DNA of 64,000 bases from CAYSSJ01 sp964433675 (GTDB lineage Bacteria > Cloacimonadota > Cloacimonadia > Cloacimonadales > TCS61), in the NCBI GenBank assembly GCA_964433675.1, contig CAYSSJ010000003.1, forward strand, positions 62,001 through 126,000, in the 5' to 3' direction. The translations under genes were made by a program, and so were the position numbers. The notes beneath the pieces were generated by a model. That model had not been told where the DNA came from. It was given only the letters and a program-made list of their open reading frames with translations, and did not search any database. Shown here piece by piece: positions 9,301-18,095 of the stretch. Position 1 is the first letter of the stretch, and each line of letters starts with the position of its first letter.

Positions 9301-11312
9301 AAATCTTTGATCGCTTGTGCCGAGCGAATCCCATGATTGAATTCATCGAAGATATGCTGTTGATTTACCAGCTTTACTGCATAACCTTGCTGCTCCCAAA
9401 TACTTTTGAATAGCTGAGTACCTTCGTTATCTATAAAATCGTTTGAAGTGATGATGATATAATCAGCTTGATTGCCTGTATAATGCAGGTTAGATGGGGT
9501 TTTGGCTCTTATTTCTACCGGATTTTTCTTGCTGTTTTCGCCCACAGCATAAAAGCGTATATCATCGGTAAATACTTCGTGTTGGAAACTAACTTCGAAG
9601 CTGCCTATCAGTTCGGAAGAAGGTTCTATCTGAACATTTTCCAAGATACTATTACCAAGCACATAAACAGAGATATCGGATTCGGTGAAGTTCTCCAATT
9701 CAAATTGATATGTGCCATTTGGCATATCCGGTGGTTTAGAGAATTTTATCCGGTCGTTATCGGCTTTATATTCTCGCCAGTAGGATATTTCGATGTAATC
9801 CAGCAAAACCTGTTCGTTTTCTATACCATCGATACCCGGAAGTGTGATATAGAGGTTATTGGTACCATGATTTAGTGTGCTATTGATCACAGGTTGGGAA
9901 TTCGTGAATATTTTCTCGCGCTGCCCATTCCACATGTGGTTGTTTATAAGCGCGTCATTCACATAAACAAGGGCGTGATGATCCAAAATATTGGTATTTG
10001 GCCATTGTGAGCCGGGCAGTCGCGTATAAGAAGCGCCCCAGAGCGAGACTTTCACGTCGGCAGATTTGATATCGGAAGGCATGGGATATGCCAATTCGAA
10101 AGGAACCGCCCGCAAATTGGGTGCATTTATACTTTCCCAAAACCAGATATCTTCTCTATAGAAATCGGGATCATAATAAATTTGGGCACCCAGATGATTT
10201 CTGATTCTTTGCTGTTCCAAGTGAACTTTATGCTTGTATGAGGTCGGAACATAATACTGGGTGGGATCGGATACCTGTAGACCACCATTGGCAACTGCCA
10301 ATCTGCTGCCGAGATGATCTGCCAATCTCAAAGTATATACATTTTCAGCAGTATATGCGTCATAATAGGATTCTTCCCCATAATTGGGAACTCCCCAAAA
10401 TTCGAAGTAATCGCCGGGATCGAATGAATGATTCTCTTCGCCGGAGAAGTGGATAGGAACGATTTCATCTTGGTTGCTAAGCTCAAAGTAACGGGGATCA
10501 AGCTCATCCCAGTCAAAAGCGAGAGAATACTCGTAGCCATCCAATGCTTCGATCAAATCCTCGTAGGTGACTCGGTATATTCCTTCGGAATCCACTACGA
10601 TCCGGATCTCTTCTATCGTAGTCGAACTGCGATAGCTTAGATTGGGGAGTGGATCTCTTGCTTGGCGCCAATGTTGAGAATATGAATTGTTCAAAACAAA
10701 TTCAGCTGCAGCTTTGTCGATTAGAGTTTCTTGTGATGCTCTTCTTCTCTGAGGTGTGGTATCGCCGCCAATATGAAGTTTGATTGTTAAACTATGAGTT
10801 ATAACCAATTCTTTTCTTACCGGATTATATTGAAACGGATTGATCACAAATCCGGCAAAGTAACGATCACGATGGTAGGCAGCAGAACCTTTCTCCACCA
10901 ATCGAGATGGATAGAGAGCATCTTTTCGATATACAGATGGATTTTCGTAAGCAAAGCTCTCTTTAGCTTCGCTATTTTCTAGATAAGTATCTGTCGGTCT
11001 TAAATTTATGTTCCTGATCCTAGTCTGTTCCGAATCGATTATCTCCAAGAAATAATCTCCATCAGTCGGTAACCCTATAGTGCCGGTGTAATAGGGAATC
11101 TGCGGGTGACCGGAGTCCAAATGGATAAGCGAGCCGGGTGCTTCGATCGTCTGATAATTATCTCTGCGAGAAATACTACCGGCAATCTCATAATCGGGTA
11201 ACTCAAAATTGATAATCAGCTGATCAGCCGTAACATTTTCTACCTGCAAAACATCAGCTTCCACAAGAGAAATCAACAATAACAAACATATTAATATGGC
11301 AATGTAACGCAT
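6363..11312 (-). CDS. Gingipain/PorU-like C25 cysteine peptidase with FlgD-like C-terminal domain
   Basis: 1649-residue exported protein. Signal peptide to about residue 20; C25 propeptide-like N-terminus (GHPQIPYYTGTIGLP); C25 peptidase domain at about 620-990 with catalytic His846 in FIGHGGGYIWGDYNLL and Cys879 in ASLSCFASAFNN. The 33-residue His-Cys spacing equals that of gingipain RgpB (His211/Cys244). Then CARDB/Ig-like sandwiches, and a FlgD-like C-terminal domain from about residue 1544 (NYPNPISL, KIYTVSGRLVKTF, LANGVYFYRITAKKG). An upstream TTG is in frame, but ATG 11310-11312 has the better-spaced AGGAG. The PorV-like gene follows directly, as porU-porV in Bacteroidetes. It could be the sortase or a large secreted protease. 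Confidence 0.88.
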   Translation of the reverse strand: MRYIAILICLLLLISLVEADVLQVENVTADQLIINFELPDYEIAGSISRRDNYQTIEAPGSLIHLDSGHPQIPYYTGTIGLPTDGDYFLEIIDSEQTRIRNINLRPTDTYLENSEAKESFAYENPSVYRKDALYPSRLVEKGSAAYHRDRYFAGFVINPFQYNPVRKELVITHSLTIKLHIGGDTTPQRRRASQETLIDKAAAEFVLNNSYSQHWRQARDPLPNLSYRSSTTIEEIRIVVDSEGIYRVTYEDLIEALDGYEYSLAFDWDELDPRYFELSNQDEIVPIHFSGEENHSFDPGDYFEFWGVPNYGEESYYDAYTAENVYTLRLADHLGSRLAVANGGLQVSDPTQYYVPTSYKHKVHLEQQRIRNHLGAQIYYDPDFYREDIWFWESINAPNLRAVPFELAYPMPSDIKSADVKVSLWGASYTRLPGSQWPNTNILDHHALVYVNDALINNHMWNGQREKIFTNSQPVINSTLNHGTNNLYITLPGIDGIENEQVLLDYIEISYWREYKADNDRIKFSKPPDMPNGTYQFELENFTESDISVYVLGNSILENVQIEPSSELIGSFEVSFQHEVFTDDIRFYAVGENSKKNPVEIRAKTPSNLHYTGNQADYIIITSNDFIDNEGTQLFKSIWEQQGYAVKLVNQQHIFDEFNHGIRSAQAIKDFLSYAYHNWQQPVLTHVMLLGDGLTDERDNSSNRPYNIIPFRNVWFERRGATASDNWYGCIVGDDPIPDIVIARIPIWREEQIIDMANKSLQYLQNPNYDELWHSKITLVGGGKPHEGSFFAKQNERIRDGHIPDYYHINRVYGNVEDLPGGYHGTTNDLKNYINEGTKYLQFIGHGGGYIWGDYNLLNRDDISTLMNQNYPFVASLSCFASAFNNRGSTSIGEEFVITPNRGAIAHIGFTGYGYKYADEYYGMYLNDGIFKENVQTIGEIVDFAKTRFYLAATSSNIKTALIHGSALLGDPMIKLFSPPRDNQIELSNYNLSEGDSLHIQAEVGDQITHGVFRVYDEDDIPLPEYQSINIPAIENQISSPPFIIPPSPDSIYTHTVKLFAYGENTSSVGMTNYAVGQSAMVNMQIIPDTPTESDSIMIKADFFAEAGIQSVTCHIAPQTTISMSNIGGHTYGLDEYIQPHNAGSTIKFHFEIEDKLSDVTITKEHTLTIAGADLALQSIEPVEKNNLPAIKTKVSNIGSIASGACYLRIFDTLTSPPVLIDSTEVESLESMDYRFEHVFIPLLNGEYRFRATINPGGESFSEYTYVNNSITSEQYEINMYAVGDSLVTGTSLDGNLTCTFPPDLNYQPSIFYINSLGHLESDSQPDTKPIALQNGMLSHAYELGTLNPEVLSDSLGHFQNKTVTLEFHYSEQDSTTLAWEDDDRFAVYRWQPEFEKWIFQGGYSDVDDKTIDYEADRVGIYSVFYNDDHTKPTVSLNVEGQEFTHGGYISGNGTISIILKDENGIDMFDNVPKLYLEGQLINQDNYTAAINTDNLMHVPIKYKLENLSEGNYTLEIECHDLNGNHISHSLDFRVSAKFDIINLANYPNPISLNTENPVNRGRTRFTYVLTDDADKVDLKIYTVSGRLVKTFSNLSSSVGYHEFPRSVHGWDCRDEEGHLLANGVYFYRITAKKGRKTIEKTGKMAIIK

Positions 11313-11343
11313 CCGCAATTGCTCCTATCATTTATTGAATATA

Positions 11344-11835
11344 TCAAAAAAAATCATAGATTATTTGTAAAGCTCTTTTTGTGGTTTTTTGCCTGACCTG
11401 CTCTCGATCTCCTTCAAAAACAAAGTGATGACAGAATATTTGGTCTCTGAATTTGGTTGCTATATAAACTGTTCCGACAGGTTTGGTTTCGCTGCCACCA
11501 GTCGGACCGGCAATGCCTGTGATTGCCAGATAAATATCTGCCTTGAGAGCAGCACTGAGTCCGTTTATCATTTCTAGGGCAGTATTCTCACTAACAGCTC
11601 CGAATTTCGCCAAAGTTTGTTCGGATACGCTCAATAATCTTTTCTTTGCTTCGTTTGAATAGCACACGATTCCACCGACGAAGATATCTGAAGCACCGGA
11701 TAACGTGGTAAAATATTCAGATAGCATACCACCGGTACAGGATTCTGCTACTGCCACTCTCAACCTCTGCTTAGAAAGCAAGTGATGAACCTTATGTAAG
11801 ATAGGCTCACCACTTTTAAGATCATTTTTTGTCAT
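11344..11835 (-). CDS. pncC: Nicotinamide-nucleotide amidase (CinA C-terminal family)
   Basis: 163-residue stand-alone CinA C-terminal domain: deamidates nicotinamide mononucleotide to nicotinate mononucleotide in pyridine nucleotide recycling. Conserved features are VAESCTGG near residue 29, GGIVCYSNEAK, and ITGIAGPTGGSETKPVGTVY in the C-terminal half. The N-terminal molybdopterin-binding-like domain of full CinA is absent, as in E. coli YgaD/PncC. The ATG lies 13 bp after the proS stop without a visible ribosome site, so it is probably translated from proS read-through. The C25 peptidase gene follows within about 30 bp. Confidence 0.92.
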   Translation of the reverse strand: MTKNDLKSGEPILHKVHHLLSKQRLRVAVAESCTGGMLSEYFTTLSGASDIFVGGIVCYSNEAKKRLLSVSEQTLAKFGAVSENTALEMINGLSAALKADIYLAITGIAGPTGGSETKPVGTVYIATKFRDQIFCHHFVFEGDREQVRQKTTKRALQIIYDFF

Positions 11836-11848
11836 AATAATATTTTGA

Positions 11849-13372
11849 TCAATAACTTTTGGCGAATACTACTCTTCTGATACTCTTTTCCCCACAATAG
11901 ATACAACTACCTTCTTCTCTTTCATCCGAGAGCAGAATGCATCTGATCGTTACTTTCAGATCGTCTTTGATTTTTTCTTCACACTCGGGATTTTCGCACC
12001 AGTGGCTATAAGCAAAGCCGCCATGGATTTCGGGAGTTTCGGTATTATGTGGTGTGAAGAAATCATAAAACTCTTGCTTCTCATCTATTATTTTAGAATT
12101 TTCTTCTCTAAATTTCAGTGCACGCTGATAGATACTATTTTGAATTTCATCCAAGATATCGGGTGCAGCTTCGATGAATGAATCAGCTGGCATAGAGGTC
12201 TTATCTTTGGCATCTTTATCTCTTCTTCCCATAAAAACGGAGTTTTTCTCCAGATCACGAGGACCTATCTCCAATCTTATCGGCACTCCTTTTTTTATCC
12301 ATTGCCAGTTTTTTTCTCCTCCACTCATATCGCGATCATCTATATGTGTGATGATCTTCATGTCTGCATATCGGAGTGAATCAAGGCGGGTTTTGATGTT
12401 TTGGACGAATGGGAGCACTTCGTTTTTCTGCTCGTCATTTCGATAAATAGGGGAGATGACTATATGCACCGGAGCGATCTTCGGAGGTAGAACTAAGCCA
12501 TTATCGTCACTATGAGCCATGATAAGGGCGCCTATCATTCGAGTAGAGACACCCCAAGAGGTAGTCCAGGCGTATTCTTCCACACCTTCCTGATTTTGAA
12601 ATTTTATATTGGAAGCTTGGGAGAAATTCGTGCCCAAAAAATGTGACGTTCCCGCTTGTAGTGCCTTCTTGTCTTGCATCATAGCTTCTATGCAAAAAGT
12701 CTGAACTGCGCCGGGGAATCGCTCTGATTCTGTCTTTTCACCTTTTAAAACCGAAATAGCGAGAAACTCTTCGGCAAAGCGGGCATAAACATCAAGCATG
12801 CGATAAGTCTCTTCTACAGCTTCTTGTTTAGTGGCATGAACAGTGTGTCCCTCCTGCCAGAGAAATTCGGTAGTTCTGAGAAATAGACGGGTACGCATCT
12901 CCCACCGTACTACGTTTGCCCATTGATTGATTAGAAGAGGTAGATCGCGGTATGATTGTACCCATTTGCTAAAAGAGGCACCGATTATCGTTTCACTGGT
13001 GGGGCGAACTATCAACTCTTCGGTCAGCTTTCCCGAAGGTTTGAGACCCCCTTTACCATCATCTTCCAATTTTGAATGTGTAACTACTGCACATTCTTTG
13101 GCAAAACCTTCCACATGCTGAGCTTCTTTCTCGAAAAAACTCTTGGGGATAAACAGAGGAAAGTACGCATTCACATGACCGGTCTCTTTGAACATATCGT
13201 CCAGATTCTTTTGAATATTTTCCCAAATCGTGTAACCCCATGGTTTGATGACCATGCAACCACGAACTTCACTATTCTCTGCCATATCGGCTGCCTTGAT
13301 GACTTGTTGATACCACTCGGGATAATTCTCTTTCCGAGTGGGTGAAATTGCTGTTTTGTTCGCTTTAGACAT
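11849..13372 (-). CDS. proS: Prolyl-tRNA synthetase, archaeal/eukaryotic-type
   Basis: 507-residue class II ProRS of the short form (no bacterial editing insertion), common in archaea, eukaryotes and some bacteria such as Thermus and Bacteroidetes. Seen: motif 2/3 region with LIVRPTSE, INQWANVVRWEMRTRLFLRTTEFLWQEGH (class II core, quoted here as LRTTEFLWQEGH), the anticodon-binding domain, and a C-terminal zinc-ribbon-like part with Cys pairs (WCENPECEEK and CIYCGEK). ATG 13370-13372 has AAGGGA about 8 nt upstream. It is the first gene of the leftward run that continues through pncC and the C25 peptidase, and is divergent from mnmG. Confidence 0.96.
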   Translation of the reverse strand: MSKANKTAISPTRKENYPEWYQQVIKAADMAENSEVRGCMVIKPWGYTIWENIQKNLDDMFKETGHVNAYFPLFIPKSFFEKEAQHVEGFAKECAVVTHSKLEDDGKGGLKPSGKLTEELIVRPTSETIIGASFSKWVQSYRDLPLLINQWANVVRWEMRTRLFLRTTEFLWQEGHTVHATKQEAVEETYRMLDVYARFAEEFLAISVLKGEKTESERFPGAVQTFCIEAMMQDKKALQAGTSHFLGTNFSQASNIKFQNQEGVEEYAWTTSWGVSTRMIGALIMAHSDDNGLVLPPKIAPVHIVISPIYRNDEQKNEVLPFVQNIKTRLDSLRYADMKIITHIDDRDMSGGEKNWQWIKKGVPIRLEIGPRDLEKNSVFMGRRDKDAKDKTSMPADSFIEAAPDILDEIQNSIYQRALKFREENSKIIDEKQEFYDFFTPHNTETPEIHGGFAYSHWCENPECEEKIKDDLKVTIRCILLSDEREEGSCIYCGEKSIRRVVFAKSY

Positions 13373-13500
13373 ATCTAATATTCCCTTTTTCTAATTTTGA
13401 TATCTAATCTTTTCAATTGCATATCCTTGTCAAATCAAAAAACAAAATCAGCATTTTCTTGACAGTGATTATGTTAAGCTAAAAGTGGGATTTAAGAATT
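13373..13500. promoter_or_regulatory. Divergent proS/mnmG promoter region
   Basis: 128 bp between two divergent start codons. Plus strand: TTGACA at 13459-13464, 36 bp before the mnmG ATG, followed by an AT-rich stretch with TATGTT and GCTAAAAG but no clear -10 at 17 bp. Minus strand: TTGACA at 13428-13433 with AGATTA 17 bp on. Both are plausible -35 boxes; the -10 hexamers are weak. Confidence 0.45.
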
Positions 13501-15348
13501 ATGAAAAATGAGAAATACGATATTATAGTAATTGGTGCCGGACATGCCGGGATAGAGGCAGCGATGGCTGCAGCCCGGATGGGTGCGAAGGTACTCGTGT
13601 TTGTGATAAAGTTGGAATCCATAGGCAGGATGTCTTGCAATCCTTCAGTCGGCGGACCGGCAAAGGGTCACTTAGCACGAGAGATAGATGCGCTCGGTGG
13701 AGAGATAGGTAGAGTAGCAGATCTCACCGGCATCCAGTTTCGTATGCTGAACCGGAAGAAAGGTCCGGCAGTGTGGGCGCCGAGAACACAAAATGATCGA
13801 GCTCAATACAATCTGGTGATGTGTCAAACTTTGGCACAGCAGGATAATATCCTGATAAAAGAAGGAATCGTAGATGAGATCATACTGTCTAAAGATGGGA
13901 GAAAGGTGACCGGTGTTCGTTCGCATCTAAAAGAAGAATATTTTGCTGAGAAAGTAATCATCGCCAGCGGGACTTTTATGAAGGGGAAGGTACATGTCGG
14001 TGATCAGAGCTATAGTGCCGGTCGCGCCGGAGAGCCGGCTGCGATGGCTCTGTCCGATTCTCTGAAAAATATCGGTTTGAAAATCGCCAGATTTAAAACG
14101 GGTACTCCACCCAGAATTGATCTGCGTACGGTCGATTTCAATAAATTAGAAGAGCAGGGTGGAGACGAGAATCCAACCGGGTTTTCATACTATCGTGATA
14201 TAACTCCCAAAAATCTGGTTAACTGCTATCTTACTTTCACAAATCCGGATACGCATAGACTGATCAAAGAAAATTTGAACAATTCTGCTCTTTATGGCGG
14301 ACAGATCAGTGGAATAGGTCCGCGCTATTGTCCCTCTATCGAAGATAAGATCGTTAAGTTCAGTCAGAAAGATCGGCATCAGATATTTATCGAGCCGGAA
14401 GGGATCGATACCTACGAAGCTTATGTAAATGGATTTTCTAATAGTCTGCCCCCTTCGGTCCAAAAGCAGATCCTCAAAACGATACCCGGTCTGGAAGAAG
14501 CAAGAGTAATCCGTTACGGCTATGCAATCGAGTATGATTATGTTGTACCGGAAGAATTGCATCCCACGCTGGAGAGCAAGAATATATCCGGATTATACCT
14601 CGCCGGTCAGATCAATGGTACTTCCGGCTACGAAGAGGCAGCTGCTCAAGGTTTGACTGCCAGCATCAATGCGGTTTTGAGTTTGGATAAGAAAGATCCG
14701 ATTATTTTCGAGCGCTCTCAATCTTATATTGGAGTACTGGTAGATGACCTGGTGACCAAGGGTACTAATGAACCATATAGATTGTTCACTTCCAGAGCTG
14801 AATATCGTCTTTATCTTAGGCAAGATAATGCAGATGAAAGACTGATGCCATTGGGATATAGACTCGGCTTGGTCTCCAGCTCCAGATGGCAAAGATTTCA
14901 GAAAATGTTGAGTATAAAAAACAGAGAAAGAGAAAACCTTGCCCAAATCAACACAAAACCAAGCAAAGATCTGAAAGAACCGATGCGTTTGCTATCCCTT
15001 CTCAAACGTCCGGAAATAGAGTTTGATGACTTGAAAAAGTATGGTTATCATCCGGCAGATGATGTAGATGAAGATATCAAAAGAAGACTGAGTTTGGAAA
15101 TAAAATATGAAGGCTATCTGAAACGGCAATTGGCAGATATAGAGAAATTCGAATCTATGGAGCATGCTGTTATCCCAGACGGTCTTGAATATGTCAAAAT
15201 TGATACGATCGCTTATGAAGCACGGGAAAAATTGGCAAAGATCAGACCTTATTCTATCGGACAGGCAGCCAGAATACCAGGAGTTAACTATACCGATATC
15301 TTGGCTCTGATTGTATATCTAAAAAAAATGGAGCGAGGTAGCGGATGA
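13501..15348 (+). CDS. mnmG: tRNA uridine-5-carboxymethylaminomethyl modification enzyme, FAD subunit
   Basis: 615-residue MnmG (GidA), which with MnmE modifies the wobble uridine of tRNAs reading NNA/NNG codons. Seen: N-terminal FAD-binding IIVIGAGHAGIEAA (about 9-22), MSCNPSVGGPAKGHL, the catalytic-loop SYSAGRAGEPAA region, and YLAGQINGTSGYEEAAAQG (about 366-385), which are family signatures, plus a C-terminal tRNA-binding helical domain ending YTDILALIVYLKK. Length is as expected. The ribosome site is weak (GGGATTT). The last 4 bp overlap the next gene (ATGA). Confidence 0.97.
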   Translation: MKNEKYDIIVIGAGHAGIEAAMAAARMGAKVLVFVIKLESIGRMSCNPSVGGPAKGHLAREIDALGGEIGRVADLTGIQFRMLNRKKGPAVWAPRTQNDRAQYNLVMCQTLAQQDNILIKEGIVDEIILSKDGRKVTGVRSHLKEEYFAEKVIIASGTFMKGKVHVGDQSYSAGRAGEPAAMALSDSLKNIGLKIARFKTGTPPRIDLRTVDFNKLEEQGGDENPTGFSYYRDITPKNLVNCYLTFTNPDTHRLIKENLNNSALYGGQISGIGPRYCPSIEDKIVKFSQKDRHQIFIEPEGIDTYEAYVNGFSNSLPPSVQKQILKTIPGLEEARVIRYGYAIEYDYVVPEELHPTLESKNISGLYLAGQINGTSGYEEAAAQGLTASINAVLSLDKKDPIIFERSQSYIGVLVDDLVTKGTNEPYRLFTSRAEYRLYLRQDNADERLMPLGYRLGLVSSSRWQRFQKMLSIKNRERENLAQINTKPSKDLKEPMRLLSLLKRPEIEFDDLKKYGYHPADDVDEDIKRRLSLEIKYEGYLKRQLADIEKFESMEHAVIPDGLEYVKIDTIAYEAREKLAKIRPYSIGQAARIPGVNYTDILALIVYLKKMERGSG

Positions 15349-16127
15349 GATTTGCAATATTTATTGTGATGCTTATAAGTATTTGTGCGGCACCCTCCGC
15401 TGAAGCACAAAATTCTCCCGGCTCTGTTGGACAAGATAGGGTGGTTGCTATACCACGCTGGTTGCATGAGCTTCCCGAGGGAGATTTTACCATCGGGATT
15501 TCACACCGGGAGAGAGATGAAGAGAACATGCAAGCGTATGCCAAGCAATATGCCACTGTATCCAAGAGCAGAAACGATAATAGTATTTGTATCATCAAAT
15601 ATACTCACCAAAGTTCGGATCTGACCCATAAAGATGCGGAAGCAAGATTTGAGATCAATGTTAGTGCATCTCCCGATAGCCTCATGAAGATCTATAAGGC
15701 ATTGGAATTGATAGATAACTACAATCTATACGAAAATTTTGTGGGAATTTACTCCAATCAGAAAAGGGAGTTGTCCGATTACTATCGCGATACTATAACT
15801 CCCTACTTGGATGCGCAAGAGTTTGCAGAGCCGATAATAGTAAAGGATACCAAAGTGGAAAGCTACTCTACCGGCAGTTCGACTAATCTGATCAGTGCTT
15901 GGGATAGAGCAGCGGAAATTGCTCGTAATCAATTAGCAGCTTATGTGCAAAAAAATGTGCAATCATTTGTTGGCAGAGTAGATGAAAAGATGCACAAAGA
16001 TATCGCCATAGAGACATCTATTATCCTCGGAAAGATGAGAATAAGCAAAAGCATCATCACGATGGAAATGGTAGATAATTTATTGAGTTATGTTGTCTAT
16101 CTGAAAATTGAAATGGAAAGAGATTGA
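15345..16127 (+). CDS. Exported LPP20-like protein
   Basis: 260 residues with a signal peptide (cleavage likely after SAEA or AEAQ, about residues 19-22). The C-terminal half has the pattern of LPP20/FlgP-like envelope proteins: AWDRAAEIARNQLAAYVQKNVQSF at about 185-210 (quoted here as ARNQLAAYVQKNVQSF), a run of short Ala-rich helices followed by a beta strand. No lipobox Cys is in place, so it is probably periplasmic or soluble. Its role is unknown. It overlaps mnmG by 4 bp and lies just before kdsB, so it is cotranscribed with both. Confidence 0.65.
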   Translation: MRFAIFIVMLISICAAPSAEAQNSPGSVGQDRVVAIPRWLHELPEGDFTIGISHRERDEENMQAYAKQYATVSKSRNDNSICIIKYTHQSSDLTHKDAEARFEINVSASPDSLMKIYKALELIDNYNLYENFVGIYSNQKRELSDYYRDTITPYLDAQEFAEPIIVKDTKVESYSTGSSTNLISAWDRAAEIARNQLAAYVQKNVQSFVGRVDEKMHKDIAIETSIILGKMRISKSIITMEMVDNLLSYVVYLKIEMERD

Positions 16128-16141
16128 TAATAGGAGGAGTT

Positions 16142-16861
16142 TTGAAAGCTGTTGCTATAATACCTGCGAGATACGGTTCTTCCCGCTTCTATGGAAAACC
16201 GCTTGCCTTGTTGGCTGGCAAACCACTGATCCAACATGTTTACCAAAGAGCTCATAGAAGCGAACTATTCACCGAAATCTTGGTAGCCACCGATGATGAG
16301 AGGATCTACGATACGGTAACATCATTTGGCGGGAATGTGTGTATGACAGGCAAACATGAGAGTGGGAGTGACAGAATAGCTGGAGTCTGCCGGAACTTAA
16401 ATTGTGATGTGGTGGTAAATGTGCAAGGAGATGAACCTTTTATAACCGCCGAAGTACTCCGAAAACTCGTTGATGCGATGCATGATAATACTATACAAGT
16501 GGCAACACTGGCTCATGAGGTAGAATCAGATGAAAATAATCCAAACTGGGTAAAGGTAGTCTGCGATGCTTCCGGGAATGCCCTATATTTTTCCCGCGCC
16601 CCCATTCCATACTATAGAGATGGTATTTCTGGATATTTAAAGCATATCGGAGTCTACGCATATAGAAAACAGACTCTTTTACAATTTGTGCAGATGAAAC
16701 CGAGCAGATTGGAAAAGATAGAAAACCTGGAGCAATTAAGACTATTAGAAAACGGCATTTCTATCAGGATAGTAAAAACGGAATACAACGGTTTTGGGAT
16801 AGATACACCTGAAGACCTGAAACAGGCGGAGGAATTACTTCGAACTTCCTCCAAGCAGTGA
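16142..16861 (+). CDS. kdsB: 3-deoxy-manno-octulosonate cytidylyltransferase (CMP-Kdo synthetase)
   Basis: 239-residue enzyme that makes CMP-Kdo from CTP and Kdo for the LPS inner core; its presence indicates a Gram-negative outer membrane. Seen: IIPARYGSSRFYGKPLA near the N-terminus, VNVQGDEPFI (about 93-102), FSRAPIPYYRDG and IENLEQLRLLENG. The start is TTG 16142-16144, placed 4 nt after a strong AGGAGG at 16132-16137; an in-frame TTG at 16124 would put this ribosome site inside the gene. The 3' end overlaps the convergent flavoprotein gene by 27 bp. Confidence 0.96.
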   Translation: MKAVAIIPARYGSSRFYGKPLALLAGKPLIQHVYQRAHRSELFTEILVATDDERIYDTVTSFGGNVCMTGKHESGSDRIAGVCRNLNCDVVVNVQGDEPFITAEVLRKLVDAMHDNTIQVATLAHEVESDENNPNWVKVVCDASGNALYFSRAPIPYYRDGISGYLKHIGVYAYRKQTLLQFVQMKPSRLEKIENLEQLRLLENGISIRIVKTEYNGFGIDTPEDLKQAEELLRTSSKQ

Positions 16862-18094
16862 ATCTGCCTCCATCCAGCCGTGGGCGGTAGCATAAATTAT
16901 CGAGCGGGTAAGTCCCGAGCAGTCACCCACAAATTTGAGATTATCGAAAACTTCATTCTTTAGTTTATTGGAATAAAACTTGATCTCCGGTGCATAAACA
17001 AGATTATCAGGATTTGTAATTCCGGGCAGTACGGAGTTCAGATTTTCCAAAAAGTCTATTATACTCTCGGCGATACGTCGTGGATAGGCCAAGTTGATAT
17101 CACCGAGTATGAATTCATCTTCTGGTAGAGTAGGAGAGACGCGATAAAGTTTTTTCGTTCTCTTAGAAGCCTTGAAATGCTGATAGGTTTGTAGTATCAC
17201 CTTGTTTTTCCCGGCGAGAAGATTGGTTAGCTTGGCTATATGAGAGCCATAGCCAACCGGATCATTGAAAGGTTGGGTTAATTGGACGGTAGTGAGAACG
17301 GCAAAATTTGTGTTGCTGCTTTTCAGATTCAACTTGGAATGACCATTGACAGTCATAAAATCATCATAGGATTCTGTGACTACATAACCGGAAGGATTAT
17401 TGCAAAAAGTTCTTACATTATAGCCTGTTTTGCTACGATACCTGATCTTGAACTCATACATCTCTTTATTGATGCTTTCGACGATATGATCGGGCAGTTC
17501 GAGACGAACACCAAGATCTACGGTTGTATTGTCTTTTATCAGTTGGGGATATTCTCCGATTATATTTCGTACCAGCGTATGCCCACTCCTGCCTACTGCA
17601 ATGAATGCGCAATCAAAACTCTCACTCTTGTTAAGTATGATCTTGTTATTTTTGCGGGTTATATCGGTAATCTGAGAGTCGAAATGGATGTTAATGTTTT
17701 TTGCATTTCGGTATTTCTCGTAGATATTGAAAAGGACTTGGGTAAGTTGATCGGTACCGATATGATAAAACTTTGCTGTAACCGGCTGAAACCCCTTCTC
17801 ATAGAATGAGTTGAAGTATCCACTGTTTAAAAATGAGTCTCCGGTTTCGATAGCTTTGGAATCTGCATATTGCAGATAGAGTTCTACCATTTGTTTTTGC
17901 AAAGCAGTCGGTACTGCGAGATCCCCACCCATATCCTCGGAGACGAATAGTTTACCATCTGCTCGAATACCTGATATACTGGATGAGTAGATATCTCTGC
18001 TTTTTTCGTACACATGGAGTTCATGCTCAGTACCTACCATCCGTTCGAGAATGCCAATAGCAGCAGCTCCAAATCCTATTATAGCTATTTTCAT
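16835..18094 (-). CDS. FAD-dependent oxidoreductase of unknown substrate
   Basis: 419 residues, predicted cytosolic flavoprotein. N-terminal dinucleotide fold IAIIGFGAAAIGILE with an acidic end of the second strand (HVYEKS), a central FDCAFIAVGRSGH strand, and a C-terminal KFVGDCSGLTRSIIYATAHG typical of FAD-dependent dehydrogenases of the COG2509 type. That family's substrates are largely unknown. ATG 18092-18094 has AGGTGA 6 nt upstream; a GTG three codons earlier (18103) would overlap the preceding gene. The stop codon of the upstream membrane protein gene lies 1 bp away, so the two are translationally linked. Confidence 0.8.
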   Translation of the reverse strand: MKIAIIGFGAAAIGILERMVGTEHELHVYEKSRDIYSSSISGIRADGKLFVSEDMGGDLAVPTALQKQMVELYLQYADSKAIETGDSFLNSGYFNSFYEKGFQPVTAKFYHIGTDQLTQVLFNIYEKYRNAKNINIHFDSQITDITRKNNKIILNKSESFDCAFIAVGRSGHTLVRNIIGEYPQLIKDNTTVDLGVRLELPDHIVESINKEMYEFKIRYRSKTGYNVRTFCNNPSGYVVTESYDDFMTVNGHSKLNLKSSNTNFAVLTTVQLTQPFNDPVGYGSHIAKLTNLLAGKNKVILQTYQHFKASKRTKKLYRVSPTLPEDEFILGDINLAYPRRIAESIIDFLENLNSVLPGITNPDNLVYAPEIKFYSNKLKNEVFDNLKFVGDCSGLTRSIIYATAHGWMEADSLLGGSSK

Positions 18095-18095
18095 A

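Noticed and set aside
9955..10140. Open frames on either strand within the C25 gene
   Set aside because: All lie inside a long frame with clear domains; shadows.
11849..13372. Possible horizontal gene: archaeal-type proS
   Set aside because: This form is common in bacteria of several phyla and the gene has the same base composition as neighbours by eye; not evidence of recent transfer.
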